DNA of 64,000 bases from Thiospirillum jenense (GCF_014145225.1 NZ_JABVCQ010000002.1:62001-126000); one strand, 5' to 3'. Counted from the stretch's first letter, positions 39,161 to 50,293 are shown. Numbers and translations: made by a program. Notes: a model not told the origin generated them from the letters alone.

Positions 39161-39517
39161 ATGTCCGATAAGCAAATGAACAAAAGCCGTCGTGATGCCG
39201 TTAAGTTGATGATCGGTGGTTTGGCAACCGTGCCATTATTGAATCTGGTAGGGATGGCGGCTGCTCATGCCGAAGATTTGCCGCATGTTGACCCAGCGAC
39301 TGATGCAACCGCGCAAGCACTCAAGTATGTGAATGATGCGGCGCAGGCGGATCGTGCTACCAACGCCCGTCCTGGCTTGCCACCGGATCAGCAACGCTGT
39401 GCCGTGTGCCAATTCGTGTTAGCCGAGACTGGGGCGTGGCGTCCATGCAGCCTGTTCCCGGGTAAATTGGTGAATGAAAACGGCTGGTGTACGTCCTGGA
39501 CTATGAAGGCTGGTTAA
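39161..39517 (+). CDS. hip: High-potential iron-sulfur protein (HiPIP) precursor
   Basis: 118 aa. Twin-arginine signal ([13 protein letters not shown] ... AAHA) followed by a mature protein of about 82 aa. Four cluster cysteines: C-x2-C in RCAVCQF, C in [10 protein letters not shown] in GWCTSW, the classic HiPIP arrangement. In purple sulfur bacteria it is the soluble periplasmic donor to the photosynthetic reaction-centre cytochrome. A strong AAGGAG precedes the start; monocistronic. Confidence 0.95.
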   Translation: MSDKQMNKSRRDAVKLMIGGLATVPLLNLVGMAAAHAEDLPHVDPATDATAQALKYVNDAAQADRATNARPGLPPDQQRCAVCQFVLAETGAWRPCSLFPGKLVNENGWCTSWTMKAG

Positions 39518-39825
39518 TTTTAATTAACTGCGATCTTTCTGCGATAACCGCAGGCGGGGCGTTGGTGAATAAAACTAGCGCCCTGTTGTTTGTTACAATA
39601 CAGTGTGGTTTCTATCTAACCCCTTGATTTTTTGAACTTTTCACCGATTGCTTTTGCAACCTTGTGTTTTCAAGACAGTCACCAATCCTGTCAATTGGGT
39701 TGCCGATCAAATCAACTGGCGCTCCACTGCCTAATTGCTGATTTAAGCACGGTCATTTTAATCAGCTGGTTCATCGTTTTAGCGTTAGCACCCCGCTAAC
39801 CTCACTTCACCTGATCTCAAACACC
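39518..39825. other. Intergenic region after hip
   Basis: No gene seen. An imperfect stem GGGCG...CGCCC (about 39557-39583) followed by TGTTGTTTGTT may end the hip transcript. The rest is unstructured to the eye. Confidence 0.4.
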
Positions 39826-40608
39826 ATGTCTGCCGTACTCACCTCCCTTCGTTACCGCCAAGTTGTACTCCGGGCGTTGCTCTGGAGCGTGGTGGGCATC
39901 ACCTACGCCCCGCTGTTTGTCGGCTTGGATCGCCTATTTGCCGTCATCGGGTTCGGAGCATGGGCGACGGTGCCGGCGGCGGCGCTCACCACCGCGGCCG
40001 TCACGGTGTTGACCAGCGCCCAACAGGTCGCAGTGGCCGCCAGTCTCGTGGGCGTAACGGTCGCCTCATTTGGCTTACTTATCATGGGATCAACCTTGCC
40101 ACTCGGCTCACTGGCGACCGCCGCCGCGGTTGCCGGCATCATCGCCGGACTGGTGGTGCGCTTCCCGCAGTGCTGCACTTGGCACGTCGCCGGTAAAGCC
40201 TTCGCCGCCGCCGTCACGGGTATCTTGTGCGGTACCGTGCTAGTGTTTGCCAAACCGCTGGTGGAGGGATTGCAATCCCCAGCCGGGGCGGTGGCATTTC
40301 TGATTTCAATCAACGGCATGTTTTACGTTGCGGTGGTGCGGCAGTGGATTGAACAACTGGGTTGCGCCTCGCAAGGCTCTTGTCAATTGCGGCAAGCGTT
40401 GGTGATCGGGTTGATTGCGATGCTCACGGCGGCGAGCGTGTGGGTCGTGGGCGCATCTGTCACCGGGCGTACGGGCGATGCCATCACCGATGCGCTGTTG
40501 ACATTGCCGCATGTGTTGCCACTCGCGTTAGCCAGCGGGGCGATCACCGGGGTTATCACCGGTGCGCTGCTTGAAATATTTGAATTCCGCTGGGTTCACG
40601 ATGCGTGA
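39826..40608 (+). CDS. Hypothetical polytopic membrane protein
   Basis: 260 aa with about seven hydrophobic segments rich in Ala, Val and Gly (for example VPAAALTTAAVTVLTSAQQVAVAA). Loops contain RFPQCCTWHVAGKAFAAAV and the cysteine-bearing QLGCASQGSCQLR. No transporter signature is recognised. It is GC-rich compared with neighbours. It is isolated on the plus strand between hip and rlmE. Confidence 0.6.
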   Translation: MSAVLTSLRYRQVVLRALLWSVVGITYAPLFVGLDRLFAVIGFGAWATVPAAALTTAAVTVLTSAQQVAVAASLVGVTVASFGLLIMGSTLPLGSLATAAAVAGIIAGLVVRFPQCCTWHVAGKAFAAAVTGILCGTVLVFAKPLVEGLQSPAGAVAFLISINGMFYVAVVRQWIEQLGCASQGSCQLRQALVIGLIAMLTAASVWVVGASVTGRTGDAITDALLTLPHVLPLALASGAITGVITGALLEIFEFRWVHDA

Positions 40609-40682
40609 CGCGGGACTTTTCACTTGAACGCGCCATTCGCGGCACGTTGATCGCAGGAGTTGGGCAGTTAGTTGTTGATTAA

Positions 40683-40713
40683 TTGTTCCTGCGCGCCCGC
40701 GTGGGAATGCCAT
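40683..40713. repeat. Degenerate copy of the palindromic intergenic repeat
   Basis: TTGTTCCTGCGCGC opposite GCGTGGGAATGCCATC. It resembles the 8804-8837 element with an altered centre and right end. It lies in the 240-nt gap before rlmE, where nothing else was seen. Confidence 0.4.
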
Positions 40714-40848
40714 CTTCCTTGAAAAATCAACCAGTTAATCGTTGAATTGCAAACTCTAGCACCTCTAAATTGCGCCCCGCTTGAATTGATGGTGGGCGTT
40801 CCGCCGCGCATCCCACGCTAATCATTTTTCAACCATTGGTCATGCCGC

Positions 40849-41484
40849 GTGAGTCGTATTAAAAGTAAAAGTAGTCAACAGTGGTTAGCGCGCCAGCAGC
40901 GGGATCCGTATGTGCAGCAGGCACAGCGCGATGGCTACCGCTCCCGCGCCGCGTATAAGTTGTTGGAAATTAACCAAAAAGAGCGATTGCTGCGCCCGGG
41001 GATGCGGGTGCTTGATCTGGGCGCTGCACCGGGTGGCTGGTCACAGGTTGCCGCGCAGGCGATTGGGCGGTCAGGGACGGTGATTGCGGTTGACCTGTTG
41101 CCCATCACACCACTGCCGGGCGTCACTGTATTACAGGGCGATTTTACCGACGCGGCGCTGTTGGCGCAGTTGCACACCCAACTGGCCGGGCAAGCGGTGG
41201 ATGTGGTGTTGTCAGATTTAGCCCCCACCTTCTCTGGCGTGGTGGCGGTGGATCAGCCGCGCAGCATTTATTTGGGTGAACTGGCAGCGGAGTTGGCGGT
41301 GACGGTACTCAAACCCAATGGCGGGTTGGTGTTAAAAGCCTTTCATGGCACGGGGTTGGATGACTTGCTGCGGACACTGCGCCAACAGTTTGTCCGCGTG
41401 ACTACCCGCAAGCCGCCCGCCTCCCGCGCTCAGAGTAAAGAAATTTACCTCGTGGCGCGCCAATTACGCCCGCTGCCGGCGTGA
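40849..41484 (+). CDS. rlmE: 23S rRNA (U2552) 2'-O-methyltransferase RlmE
   Basis: 211 aa from a GTG start (40849). The FtsJ/RrmJ family K-D-K-E tetrad can be traced: K in RSRAAYKLLEI, SAM motif VLDLGAAPGGWSQ, D in VLSDLAPTFSGV, K in LVLKAFHG, E in SKEIYLVA. It is followed at 87 nt by ftsH, the conserved rlmE-ftsH order. Confidence 0.95.
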   Translation: MSRIKSKSSQQWLARQQRDPYVQQAQRDGYRSRAAYKLLEINQKERLLRPGMRVLDLGAAPGGWSQVAAQAIGRSGTVIAVDLLPITPLPGVTVLQGDFTDAALLAQLHTQLAGQAVDVVLSDLAPTFSGVVAVDQPRSIYLGELAAELAVTVLKPNGGLVLKAFHGTGLDDLLRTLRQQFVRVTTRKPPASRAQSKEIYLVARQLRPLPA

Positions 41485-41571
41485 TGACAGCGACAGGTTG
41501 ACAGTCTCTAATTTAATCTCCAGCATTGTTCAATCGGAAAATATTTAAACAGAGCGTAGGTTGTGAGCGAT

Positions 41572-43479
41572 ATGGCAAAAAACTTGATTTTATGGGTCGT
41601 CATCGCCTTAGTGTTGATGTCGGTATTTAATAATTTTACGGTGACGCAGAGTACGCCGCGCATGTTGGCGTATTCGGATTTCATTGCGCAGGTGCGTGAT
41701 GGTCAAGTGCGCGAAGTGAGTATTCGGGGCGATATTATTGAAGGAATGAGCGCCGGTGGCCAGCGCTTTACCACCTATAGCCCGGGTGATGCGGGATTGG
41801 TCGGTGATTTGCTAAATAATCAAGTGGAAATTAAAGCCGCGCCGCCGGAGAAACAATCGTTTCTGATGCAGATTTTAATTAACTGGTTCCCGCTGTTTAT
41901 TCTGATTGCGCTGTGGATTTTTTTCATGCGGCAAATGCAGGGCGGGGCGGGTGGCCGCGGGGCGTTGTCATTCGCTAAAAGTCGCGCACGGATGCTGGGT
42001 GAGGATCAGGTCAAGGTGACGTTTGCCGATGTCGCCGGCTGCGAGGAAGCTAAAGAGGAAGTGGTCGAGATCGTGGATTTCTTGCGCGATCCGAGCAAGT
42101 TTCAGAAACTTGGCGGCAAGATTCCCAAAGGCGTGTTGATGGTCGGGCCGCCGGGGACGGGTAAAACATTGCTGGCGCGGGCGATTGCGGGCGAGGCGAA
42201 AGTGCCGTTTTTCACCATTTCCGGTTCAGATTTCGTCGAAATGTTTGTCGGCGTCGGCGCATCACGGGTGCGCGATATGTTTGAACAGGCGAAAAAACAT
42301 GCGCCGTGCATCATTTTTATTGATGAAATTGACGCGGTCGGGCGGCATCGTGGCGCGGGTTTGGGCGGTGGTCACGACGAGCGCGAGCAGACGTTGAACC
42401 AGTTGCTGGTGGAAATGGATGGGTTTGAAGGCACGGAAGGCGTGATCGTGATTGCCGCGACCAACCGCCCGGATGTGCTGGATCCCGCCCTGCTGCGCCC
42501 GGGGCGTTTTGATCGCCAAGTGGTGGTGCCGCTGCCGGACGTGCGCGGGCGTGAGCAGATTTTGCGCGTTCACATGCGCAAGGTGCCGACGGCGGAGGAT
42601 GTCAAAGCCTCGATCATTGCACGCGGAACGCCGGGCTTTTCGGGTGCTGACTTGGCCAATTTGGTGAATGAAGCCGCGTTATTTGCCGCTCGGGCGAATA
42701 AACGTTTGGTGGATATGCAGGATTTAGAAAAAGCCAAAGATAAAATTATGATGGGCACTGAGCGCCGTTCAATGGTGATGTCGGATAATGAAAAGAAATT
42801 AACTGCCTATCACGAATCCGGCCACGCAATTGTCGGGCGATTAGTGCCGCAACATGATCCGGTGCATAAGGTGAGTATTATTCCGCGTGGGCGGGCGCTC
42901 GGTGTGACGCTGTTTTTACCCGAAGATGATCGCTTTAGTTTTAGCAAACTGCGATTAGAAAGTCAGATTTCGAGTTTATTCGGCGGGCGTATTGCCGAGG
43001 AATTGATTTTCGGCGCCGATATGGTGACCACCGGCGCGTCTAATGACATTCAACGGGCGACGGAATTGGCGCGCAATATGGTCACAAAATGGGGGTTGTC
43101 TGATAAATTGGGGCCGCTCGCCTATGGTGAAGATGAGCAAGAAGTGTTTCTCGGTCATTCAGTGACGCAGCATAAAGCGGTGTCCGATGAGACGGCGCAT
43201 TTAATTGATAAAGAAGTGCGCAGTTTTATTGATCGCAATTATGAACGTGCCAAACAGTTGTTGATTGATAACATGGATTGTTTGCACGCAATGGCTGCGA
43301 CCTTGATTAAATACGAAACCATTGATGCCGAACAGATTGATGACATCATGTCGCGGCGTGAACCGCGTCCACCCAAAGATTGGGATAATGACACGCACCA
43401 TCCGGGCAGTAAATTGGATATTTTAGCCAGTGATAAACTCGGGGGCGTCAAGCCATTGAGTGATGCGGCGGGTGGTTAA
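41572..43479 (+). CDS. ftsH: ATP-dependent zinc metalloprotease FtsH
   Basis: 635 aa from the ATG at 41572 ([12 protein letters not shown], as in E. coli); an in-frame GTG at 41563 has poorer spacing. Two membrane helices flank a small periplasmic domain. AAA Walker A GPPGTGKT is at 192-199, Walker B is [11 protein letters not shown], and the zinc site HESGH is at 414-418. It degrades membrane and short-lived cytoplasmic proteins. It is followed 12 nt later by folP. Confidence 0.97.
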   Translation: MAKNLILWVVIALVLMSVFNNFTVTQSTPRMLAYSDFIAQVRDGQVREVSIRGDIIEGMSAGGQRFTTYSPGDAGLVGDLLNNQVEIKAAPPEKQSFLMQILINWFPLFILIALWIFFMRQMQGGAGGRGALSFAKSRARMLGEDQVKVTFADVAGCEEAKEEVVEIVDFLRDPSKFQKLGGKIPKGVLMVGPPGTGKTLLARAIAGEAKVPFFTISGSDFVEMFVGVGASRVRDMFEQAKKHAPCIIFIDEIDAVGRHRGAGLGGGHDEREQTLNQLLVEMDGFEGTEGVIVIAATNRPDVLDPALLRPGRFDRQVVVPLPDVRGREQILRVHMRKVPTAEDVKASIIARGTPGFSGADLANLVNEAALFAARANKRLVDMQDLEKAKDKIMMGTERRSMVMSDNEKKLTAYHESGHAIVGRLVPQHDPVHKVSIIPRGRALGVTLFLPEDDRFSFSKLRLESQISSLFGGRIAEELIFGADMVTTGASNDIQRATELARNMVTKWGLSDKLGPLAYGEDEQEVFLGHSVTQHKAVSDETAHLIDKEVRSFIDRNYERAKQLLIDNMDCLHAMAATLIKYETIDAEQIDDIMSRREPRPPKDWDNDTHHPGSKLDILASDKLGGVKPLSDAAGG

Positions 43480-43491
43480 ATTTCAATTGTC

Positions 43492-44325
43492 ATGTCGCTA
43501 TTAAACTGCGCTGGTCGTGTATTAGATTTGACCACCCCGCAAGTGATGGGGATATTAAATGTGACGCCCGATTCATTCTCTGATGGCGGGCGTTTTCTTT
43601 TGCCTGATACGGCGCTGCGTCATGCTGAACAAATGGTGGCGGCGGGCGCGGCTATGATTGATGTCGGCGGTGAATCTACTCGGCCTAATGCAACACCCAT
43701 TAGCGTTGATGAAGAAATCCGCCGCGTCGTGCCGGTGATTGAACGCATTGCCGCGCAATTGCCGGTGCCGATTTCAATTGATACCTCTAAACCGGCAGTG
43801 ATGCGGGCGGCAATTGCGGCGGGCGCCGGTTTTATTAATGATGTGCGCGCATTGCAATTGCCCGGTGCATTAACCACGGCCGTCGCATTAAAGGTGCCGG
43901 TGTGTTTAATGCACATGTCGGGCGAGCCGCAGGTCATGCAGCAGGCGCCGTCTTATTCTGACGTGGTCGCGGAAGTAATAGATTTTTTACGCGCTCGTAT
44001 TGCCGCTGCGGTACAAGCGGGATTAAATTTAACGCAGATCGTAATTGACCCTGGGTTTGGTTTTGGTAAAACCCTGGCGCATAATGTTCAATTATTCGTC
44101 CATTTACCCGAATTGGCCGCAATCGGGGTGCCATTATTAGTTGGATTATCACGCAAATCCATGTTGGGCGGGATTACCGGCAGCGCGGTGGATGATCGGT
44201 TAATAGAAAGTATTAGCGCGGCGGTATTAGCGGTGGAACGCGGCGCCCGTTTAATTCGCGTGCATGATGTCGCCGCAACCGTGCGGGCATTAAAGGTCGT
44301 GGCGGCTATTCACGCGGCGGATTAA
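43492..44325 (+). CDS. folP: Dihydropteroate synthase FolP
   Basis: 277 aa TIM barrel. Landmarks are VMGILNVTPDSFSDGGRF, DVGGESTRPNA, SIDTSKPAVMRAAI, FINDVRAL, LMHMSGEPQ, DPGFGFGKT and GLSRKSMLG. It joins pABA to the pterin in folate synthesis. In most gammaproteobacteria glmM follows directly; here the next intact glmM is about 12 kb away and inverted. Confidence 0.96.
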   Translation: MSLLNCAGRVLDLTTPQVMGILNVTPDSFSDGGRFLLPDTALRHAEQMVAAGAAMIDVGGESTRPNATPISVDEEIRRVVPVIERIAAQLPVPISIDTSKPAVMRAAIAAGAGFINDVRALQLPGALTTAVALKVPVCLMHMSGEPQVMQQAPSYSDVVAEVIDFLRARIAAAVQAGLNLTQIVIDPGFGFGKTLAHNVQLFVHLPELAAIGVPLLVGLSRKSMLGGITGSAVDDRLIESISAAVLAVERGARLIRVHDVAATVRALKVVAAIHAAD

Positions 44326-44350
44326 ACCGTGACATCGAATAGCATTCTCC

Positions 44351-44508
44351 ATCAACCCCCCGCCTGAATCGCCCGCGCTGTTTTGTTTATTTGCCGCTGA
44401 AACATTTTGCCGTGAACATATTGACGGCGCGTGGACATGATAAACGACTTTTATACCGCTTGATTTTGAACAAATACCCGCTCATCTTATTAATTGCCAC
44501 CTGATTGG
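44351..44508 (+). pseudogene. Fragment of the druH-like gene
   Basis: About 155 bases closely similar to 47031-47190 inside the DruH-like gene. The shared stretch CCCGCGCTGTTTTGTTTATT and the later GTGAACATATTGACGG and GAACAAATACCCG are identical. Other positions have substitutions that create stops (for example TGGACATGATAA where the gene reads TGGACATGGCAG). It is a decayed, non-coding duplicate on the same strand, lying between folP and the chemoreceptor gene, 2.5 kb upstream of the intact gene. Confidence 0.85.
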
Positions 44509-44519
44509 CGTAATCATTA

Positions 44520-46451
44520 TCAAATATGATAACGGTGGACGACATGTTGCAACTGACTTGATAATTCATTAAGCTGCGTCACGGCAGTCACAGCGCGTTG
44601 TGCTTTAATGTTCGTATTATCGGCAATCTGCGTAATATGTTGTAAGTTATTATTTACATTTTCAGCCACCGTTGTTTGCTGTTTAGCCGCATTCGCAATA
44701 TGTTCATTCATGGTATGAATACCTTTCACGGTGCTGGTAATTTGATCTAATGATACCGCCACCTGTTCTGCCTGCGCTACACTAGCTTGCGCTTGTTCTT
44801 GTCCGTCATACACTCGCGTCTCTGCCTGTTGTGCGCCAGCCTGCAATAATTCAATCATAGAACGAATCTCTTTAGTAGCATCTTGTGTGCGTGATGCTAA
44901 AGTGCGTACCTCATCAGCGACAACGGCAAAACCGCGTCCTTGTTCACCAGCACGGGCGGCTTCAATAGCCGCATTGAGTGCCAATAAATTGGTTTGTTCG
45001 GCGATACCACGAATAACATCAATTACACTTCCAATACGAGTGCTATGCTCAGTTAATTCGTGCATCTCATTACCTGCCAACAGCATATTGCTGGCTAAAT
45101 TCTGAATGCTTTGTACCGCTGTTTGCGTAATTTCTAAACCATGTTTTGTTTCTAAATCGGCAGCCTGTGTTGCCGCAGCAGCCTGTTCAGCATGGTGCGC
45201 TACTTCATTGACTGTCGTTGTCATTCTTGTCATGGCCATAGCTACTTGATCAGTACTGTGCAATTGCTCAGTTGCGCCCTGCATGGTTTCCTCGGTTGTC
45301 TGCGATAAATCCGATGTTGCCGTATTCATGTATTGTGATGTCTTGGTGACATCCGTGACAAAACAGCGCAATACTATTTGCATTTGGTGCAATGCCTGTA
45401 TTAATTGACCGATTTCATCATTGCTATGGTAATGAATCTGGTAATCAAGTCGTCCTTTGGCAATATCAGAAGCTAACTGCGTGGCATCAACAATCGGTCG
45501 CACAACTAAACGCCCTATAGATACTGTTAATAACATCATCATCACCAAACCTACTGCAAGTCCAAGAACAATAATCCAGCCGATATGAATTTGGCTGTAT
45601 ATGGTGGTGTTAATTTCTGTTTTAGGAATAGCAGCTAATAACGTATAATTCCATGGCGCAAAAGTACGAGTTTCAATTAACCATGTGTCGGGTTTATCAT
45701 TGACAATCGTTTTAACAAGCGCCTCATCGGCATGACGACTATACATGCGGATCCGTTGTTTATCATCTAAAACGATTAATAAACCTTGAGTTAAAATACG
45801 GCTATTTTGCACGGATTGTTTGAGGATTTCCAGATCAGCTTTATAACCAACGTAGCTTACCCCAATGACACTCCCCGTGGCATCATGAATAGGTGTATAA
45901 CCAGTTAAAAATGGATTACCCAAAATATCTACTTGACCAAAAAATGCGCGATCCATGCGTATGGATTGCATAGCTTTACCATTGGGATCAAGCACAGTGC
46001 CAATGGCGCGCTGACCATCATGCATGACATTAGTGGTAATACGCACAAAATCTTGCTGTTGTTTAACAAATAGTGTTGCGGTACTACCGGAAAGTTTTTT
46101 AATTTCATCCACTAATTCAAATCGATTGGCTTGCGGTTGCCCTCCAAGCAATAAATCTGGAACTTGACGTGTTCCTATAGCAATCTCTTTACCTAAAGCG
46201 GCTGTGCCGTGAATAGCAATCTCTTTATGCAATAATGACATTGCAGTTTTAACACGCTCTGTCATAATATCATCAATGACAGATAACAAATTTTGTGTCG
46301 TTTCTAAAGTATTTGTTAATTCTGTATTTGCTCGCTGTAATACAGATGTCCTGGTAATAATTCCAATGGCAACCATCAGTGCAACAATGCCAATCACAAT
46401 GGCTAACATGAAAAACACAAATATTTTAGCTTTTAGGCTATGCTTAAACAT
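44520..46451 (-). CDS. Methyl-accepting chemotaxis protein with Cache-type sensor
   Basis: 643 aa. N-terminal membrane helix (about 9-31), a periplasmic Cache_3/Cache_2-like domain (about 35-270; [39 protein letters not shown]), a second helix (about 290-315), HAMP domain, then a signalling domain with the hairpin-tip [20 protein letters not shown]. It detects an external ligand and controls the CheA kinase. AT-rich and lying alone inside the folP-glmM interval, so possibly acquired. Confidence 0.92.
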   Translation of the reverse strand: MFKHSLKAKIFVFFMLAIVIGIVALMVAIGIITRTSVLQRANTELTNTLETTQNLLSVIDDIMTERVKTAMSLLHKEIAIHGTAALGKEIAIGTRQVPDLLLGGQPQANRFELVDEIKKLSGSTATLFVKQQQDFVRITTNVMHDGQRAIGTVLDPNGKAMQSIRMDRAFFGQVDILGNPFLTGYTPIHDATGSVIGVSYVGYKADLEILKQSVQNSRILTQGLLIVLDDKQRIRMYSRHADEALVKTIVNDKPDTWLIETRTFAPWNYTLLAAIPKTEINTTIYSQIHIGWIIVLGLAVGLVMMMLLTVSIGRLVVRPIVDATQLASDIAKGRLDYQIHYHSNDEIGQLIQALHQMQIVLRCFVTDVTKTSQYMNTATSDLSQTTEETMQGATEQLHSTDQVAMAMTRMTTTVNEVAHHAEQAAAATQAADLETKHGLEITQTAVQSIQNLASNMLLAGNEMHELTEHSTRIGSVIDVIRGIAEQTNLLALNAAIEAARAGEQGRGFAVVADEVRTLASRTQDATKEIRSMIELLQAGAQQAETRVYDGQEQAQASVAQAEQVAVSLDQITSTVKGIHTMNEHIANAAKQQTTVAENVNNNLQHITQIADNTNIKAQRAVTAVTQLNELSSQLQHVVHRYHI

Positions 46452-46888
46452 GTCTTCGCAATCTCATGTTTGTTAGAGTTGTTCTAACGTAAATAGTTAA
46501 TAATACAACGAAATAGTTTCAATTAACACGAAAATGAAAATCACAACATCAGACCTAAAGCAAGATCAGCAGTGGAGTGCCGCGGTTGGTATAAGCAAAG
46601 AATGCTTTTGTTGGACAATTCATAAAAGTTTATTCTTGTTAAAAATCGTTTAACCTATCAAATAATGTACTACTAAAATTTTTAGCTCGAACGTTGAATA
46701 AACTAAAAGTAATACCAGAACGTAAATTACTGAGCTATGCTGTACAGTTTGATTTATGTAAAAATCAAGTATTTGAGCTCTCAACTGCGTAACTCTTGAA
46801 GAGCATGTCACATGCTAGTCTATAGCGTGTATAGTTCAGAGTGGATATGTTACTTTAAATTGAATTAAATCATGCTGTTAAGTTGTTT
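46452..46888. other. Divergent intergenic region, chemoreceptor / druH-like
   Basis: About 440 AT-rich bases with no credible gene. It must hold promoters for both divergent genes, but no clear -35/-10 pair stood out. No good Shine-Dalgarno precedes the ATG at 46889. Confidence 0.4.
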
Positions 46889-49800
46889 ATGTCTTGGCTA
46901 ACACGGTTTTTATTTGCACATATTCGCCCCGCCACCCAACCCGACGGCCGACCGCTTTACGGCTATAAAACCGCTGATCGTTTTTATGCTGAATTGCGCG
47001 ATTTAGTACGCCAGTCTATTCGAGATCACGCGCACAATCAATCATCCCCCGAATTACCCGCGCTGTTTTGTTTATTTGCTGCCGAAACATTCCGTCGTGA
47101 ACATATTGACGGTGCATGGACATGGCAGACGATTTTTAATCCGCTCGATCTCGAACAAATACCCGCGCATTCTATTATTGCCGAATGGGTTGAATACGGG
47201 TTGGCGTATTGGCGGCGTTCATTGTCAACCAATCGGCGCGGCAAATTATATTTGGTGACGCTGGCGTGTGAAGGCGGATTGCCATTGCGGTTATTAGCCC
47301 GCGAAAATACGCATTTGACCAATTATTTCCGCACCGTACTCGATCAGTATTTTCGCGCTGGTCAGGTGAATACAGACGCCGCCGTTTCAATTGCCCAACA
47401 ACACGCGCATCGTTTGCCCAAAAGTCTGCAACAGCCGCCGGTGTTGCAATTAACTGGGCAATTGATTGCGCACATCAGCGCCTTGCAACCGCACGTTGGT
47501 CAAGCGGCTGATCCAATTGCCGCATTAAATGAAAACTGCCCAAATTGGGAGCGGCAGTTGCCATTGCGTTTGGATGATAACAATGCGGCAGCGTTATTGC
47601 GGTTATTGGTGACGCGCTCGAATGAATTGGCGGCCGAACGTGAGGCGCGGTTGTATTGGCAGGGGCAATTGCTGTGCAATGGAACGCACTGGCAAATTGC
47701 TAAACAATTGCATTTACCGGAATTGATGAGCGCCGCGCAGTTATCGAATTGGCGAGCGGATGGCGGCACTGCGACGGCGCCGCGCTATCGCCTGTTGCTG
47801 CAAAACGCACCGGTGGCGTGGTTGACCAGAATCGAAACCGCCGCGGGCGAGGCGCAGTATCGGCGCGAGTGGTTGCGGGCGGGTGGGGTGCGGTTGACCG
47901 ACGCCGCCGTGACCACGCCTCATGCGTTGCTGTTGCACGATGGCACGACCGCTGCGCCGTTGCGGGTGCAGGACGCGGAGGCGTGGGGTGACGCGCCGTG
48001 GGTGTTTGTCGAACACGCGGCATCGCAGTCGTGGCGCTGGGTGACTGAAGGCTCGGCGCAGTTGCGGGCGGAGCAGGCGTGGGTTGTCGCGCCAGCCACG
48101 TTCACGGTTGACGCCAGCGCGGGCAGTTGCGCCGCCGTCGGCGAGTGCGCGGCAGTGCAGCGGTCGGTGTATCAAATTAGCGGCACGGTGGATTTGGTCA
48201 CGCCGCAACACGAGCGGTATCGCCTGCGCTGTCGGGCGGCGCAGGATGTCATTGCCACGTTTGATGTCAGCGGGGCGACGGTGCCGTTGAGTGGTCAGCC
48301 GCGCCCGCTCTACGCGGGTGTGCCACGTTTGCGGGTGAACGATGCCGACGGGCAGCCGTTGCCTGAAACTGACCAGTGGCGGCAGCAGTGGCGGGCGGTT
48401 GGGCGTGATCAGAATTGGCGGGAATTGCACGACGCCGTGACTTACGGGCAATTGTGGGTGCGGCGGGTGGATGCGGAGCATTGCGAACGCGGGCGGCGGC
48501 AGGTGGCGGTGGTGCCGCGCTCGTTGCAACTGACAACCACGATTGGCGCAGGTCAACGGGCGGGCGTGATTCACCTCAGCGGATTGCTGGGCGCAGATGT
48601 GACCTGTTCGTCCGCAGCGGTCAAATTGCAATGCACCGGCGACGAGGCGCACCTGTTTTGCCCAGCCGTGACGGGTCAACTGCCGCCGCCGTTCACAGTG
48701 CAATTGACGTGGGCGGGCGCTGATCCAGTTGAATTGACGCTGCCCTACCCGCAACGCGGCGCTTGTTTTCTGTGGCATGGAAACGCCGTTTCAGATCAAA
48801 CACCGATTGCACTGGAGCGGCTCGGCGCGGTGCAATTGTTAATTCAAGACGCGGCAGTGGGTGGCAGTTATTGGTTGGTGGGCGAATTGGTGGCGGACGA
48901 GCGCCAAACTGATGACGACTGCGTTAAACGGTTCACCGAGCGGATGCCGCCGTTGCATGACGGTCAATTGGTGCTGGCGCTCTGGTCGTGGCAACCGCGC
49001 ATCGCGGCACTGTTGGCGACCACCGGCGAGTTGGATGCGCATGTGACCGTGACCGTTGAAACGGGGCGGGGGGAGCGGTTGGCACGGCTGTTGGTGACGC
49101 GCTTTGATTGCCATTTGCAACCAGATCGCTCCAGCAATCAGGTGTTTGTGCCAGTTGAACAGCGCGGCCGTTTTGGTGACGACGGCGCGACACGGCTGGA
49201 TTGCCAAATGATCCCGCTCTGGGCGCCAGCGCGTGAGCCGATTCCACTCACCCGCGCTGCTGAAAACGACTGGCACTGGACGTTACCGGCGCAACTCGAA
49301 GCGGGACCGTGGTGGATTTTGGGAGTTGACGGCGACTGGGCGCGGTTTCGCCCGCTGCTGTGGACGGTGTTTAGCGATGCGCCGAGCGACGATGTTGATC
49401 ACGCGAGCGCCCTAGCCGCGGCAATTCGGGCGGCGAATCGTGAACAACGCACGGCACAGTTGCAATCGGCACTCGCCACGCTAGGCAGTAATCCAAACCA
49501 TCCTGATTGGCAATTACTGTTAGACGCCATTCGTCTGACCCGCGACTATCCACCGCAAACGCTAGAAGTATTGCAGCAGTTAATTAGTCAGCCGCGCACC
49601 CTCGCGCTGGCGCTGTTCAAAGCGGATGATGATTTTGAAATCGTGTGGGAGTTGGCGCAGCAAATGCCGTTTTCGTGGGCATTGCTCAACAGTGCGGTTT
49701 GGCAGGACAGCGCGACGGCACATTTCAACGCACTACGCGAGGCGTTGGCGCACGTTGACCTCGAAGCGGATGCGCAGGAAACGCTGGTTTTTGACTCGTT

Positions 49801-50257
49801 CCAAACATTTCGCGCCCGCATCACGCAACATCGCCGCTATTGGGCGCACCTGTGCGATTGGTTACAGGAGCGGCTGTTCCCGCAGCAACCGTTAAAAGGC
49901 AGCGCGTTGCAGGTCATTCGCGGGTTGGGTGATGGCTGGCTGGAGGAACACCTCGCCGCTGAACTGCTGGCGCTGCAAGCGCGTCACGCCGCCGATGAAC
50001 GCTGGGCAGAGAGCGCCGCGCTCATGTCCGCCATGCGCACAATTGATTGGTGGCGACCGACCGCAATTAAACCGGCACCGCATTACAGCGCCGTCGTGCG
50101 TTACGCGCCCCTATTCGCCGCGCATTGCAGTGTGAATGGCATTGTCACGAATGAATCGCTTGTTTATCAATTTCGCATGATGCGCGATTTTGATTGCGAT
50201 TGGTTCGACGCCGCCTATGCCATTGCATTGAGTCGGGGTTTAGCACTGCATTCTTAA
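46889..50257 (+). CDS. DruH-like large defence protein (Druantia type III candidate)
   Basis: 1122 aa from the ATG at 46889 (MSWLTRFLFAHIRPATQPDGRPLYGY); a TTG at 46883 would add two residues. No catalytic motif or membrane segment is visible. The N-terminal third is followed by a beta-rich, Trp-containing middle and a helical C-terminus. Size, N-terminus and immediate adjacency to a DUF1998-type helicase resemble the STY4851/ECs_5259 family and DruH of Druantia type III. The assignment rests on architecture and memory of the family, not on a search. Composition shifts inside the gene (AT-rich ends, GC-rich 47760-49400). Confidence 0.65.
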   Translation: MSWLTRFLFAHIRPATQPDGRPLYGYKTADRFYAELRDLVRQSIRDHAHNQSSPELPALFCLFAAETFRREHIDGAWTWQTIFNPLDLEQIPAHSIIAEWVEYGLAYWRRSLSTNRRGKLYLVTLACEGGLPLRLLARENTHLTNYFRTVLDQYFRAGQVNTDAAVSIAQQHAHRLPKSLQQPPVLQLTGQLIAHISALQPHVGQAADPIAALNENCPNWERQLPLRLDDNNAAALLRLLVTRSNELAAEREARLYWQGQLLCNGTHWQIAKQLHLPELMSAAQLSNWRADGGTATAPRYRLLLQNAPVAWLTRIETAAGEAQYRREWLRAGGVRLTDAAVTTPHALLLHDGTTAAPLRVQDAEAWGDAPWVFVEHAASQSWRWVTEGSAQLRAEQAWVVAPATFTVDASAGSCAAVGECAAVQRSVYQISGTVDLVTPQHERYRLRCRAAQDVIATFDVSGATVPLSGQPRPLYAGVPRLRVNDADGQPLPETDQWRQQWRAVGRDQNWRELHDAVTYGQLWVRRVDAEHCERGRRQVAVVPRSLQLTTTIGAGQRAGVIHLSGLLGADVTCSSAAVKLQCTGDEAHLFCPAVTGQLPPPFTVQLTWAGADPVELTLPYPQRGACFLWHGNAVSDQTPIALERLGAVQLLIQDAAVGGSYWLVGELVADERQTDDDCVKRFTERMPPLHDGQLVLALWSWQPRIAALLATTGELDAHVTVTVETGRGERLARLLVTRFDCHLQPDRSSNQVFVPVEQRGRFGDDGATRLDCQMIPLWAPAREPIPLTRAAENDWHWTLPAQLEAGPWWILGVDGDWARFRPLLWTVFSDAPSDDVDHASALAAAIRAANREQRTAQLQSALATLGSNPNHPDWQLLLDAIRLTRDYPPQTLEVLQQLISQPRTLALALFKADDDFEIVWELAQQMPFSWALLNSAVWQDSATAHFNALREALAHVDLEADAQETLVFDSFQTFRARITQHRRYWAHLCDWLQERLFPQQPLKGSALQVIRGLGDGWLEEHLAAELLALQARHAADERWAESAALMSAMRTIDWWRPTAIKPAPHYSAVVRYAPLFAAHCSVNGIVTNESLVYQFRMMRDFDCDWFDAAYAIALSRGLALHS

Positions 50258-50293
50258 TACCTGATTTCATTGCATCACATCGAGTATTCCCCC

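Noticed and set aside
47741-48778. Long minus-strand open frame inside the DruH-like gene
   Set aside because: It is an Arg/Pro/His-rich shadow frame caused by GC-rich codons of the real gene on the plus strand.
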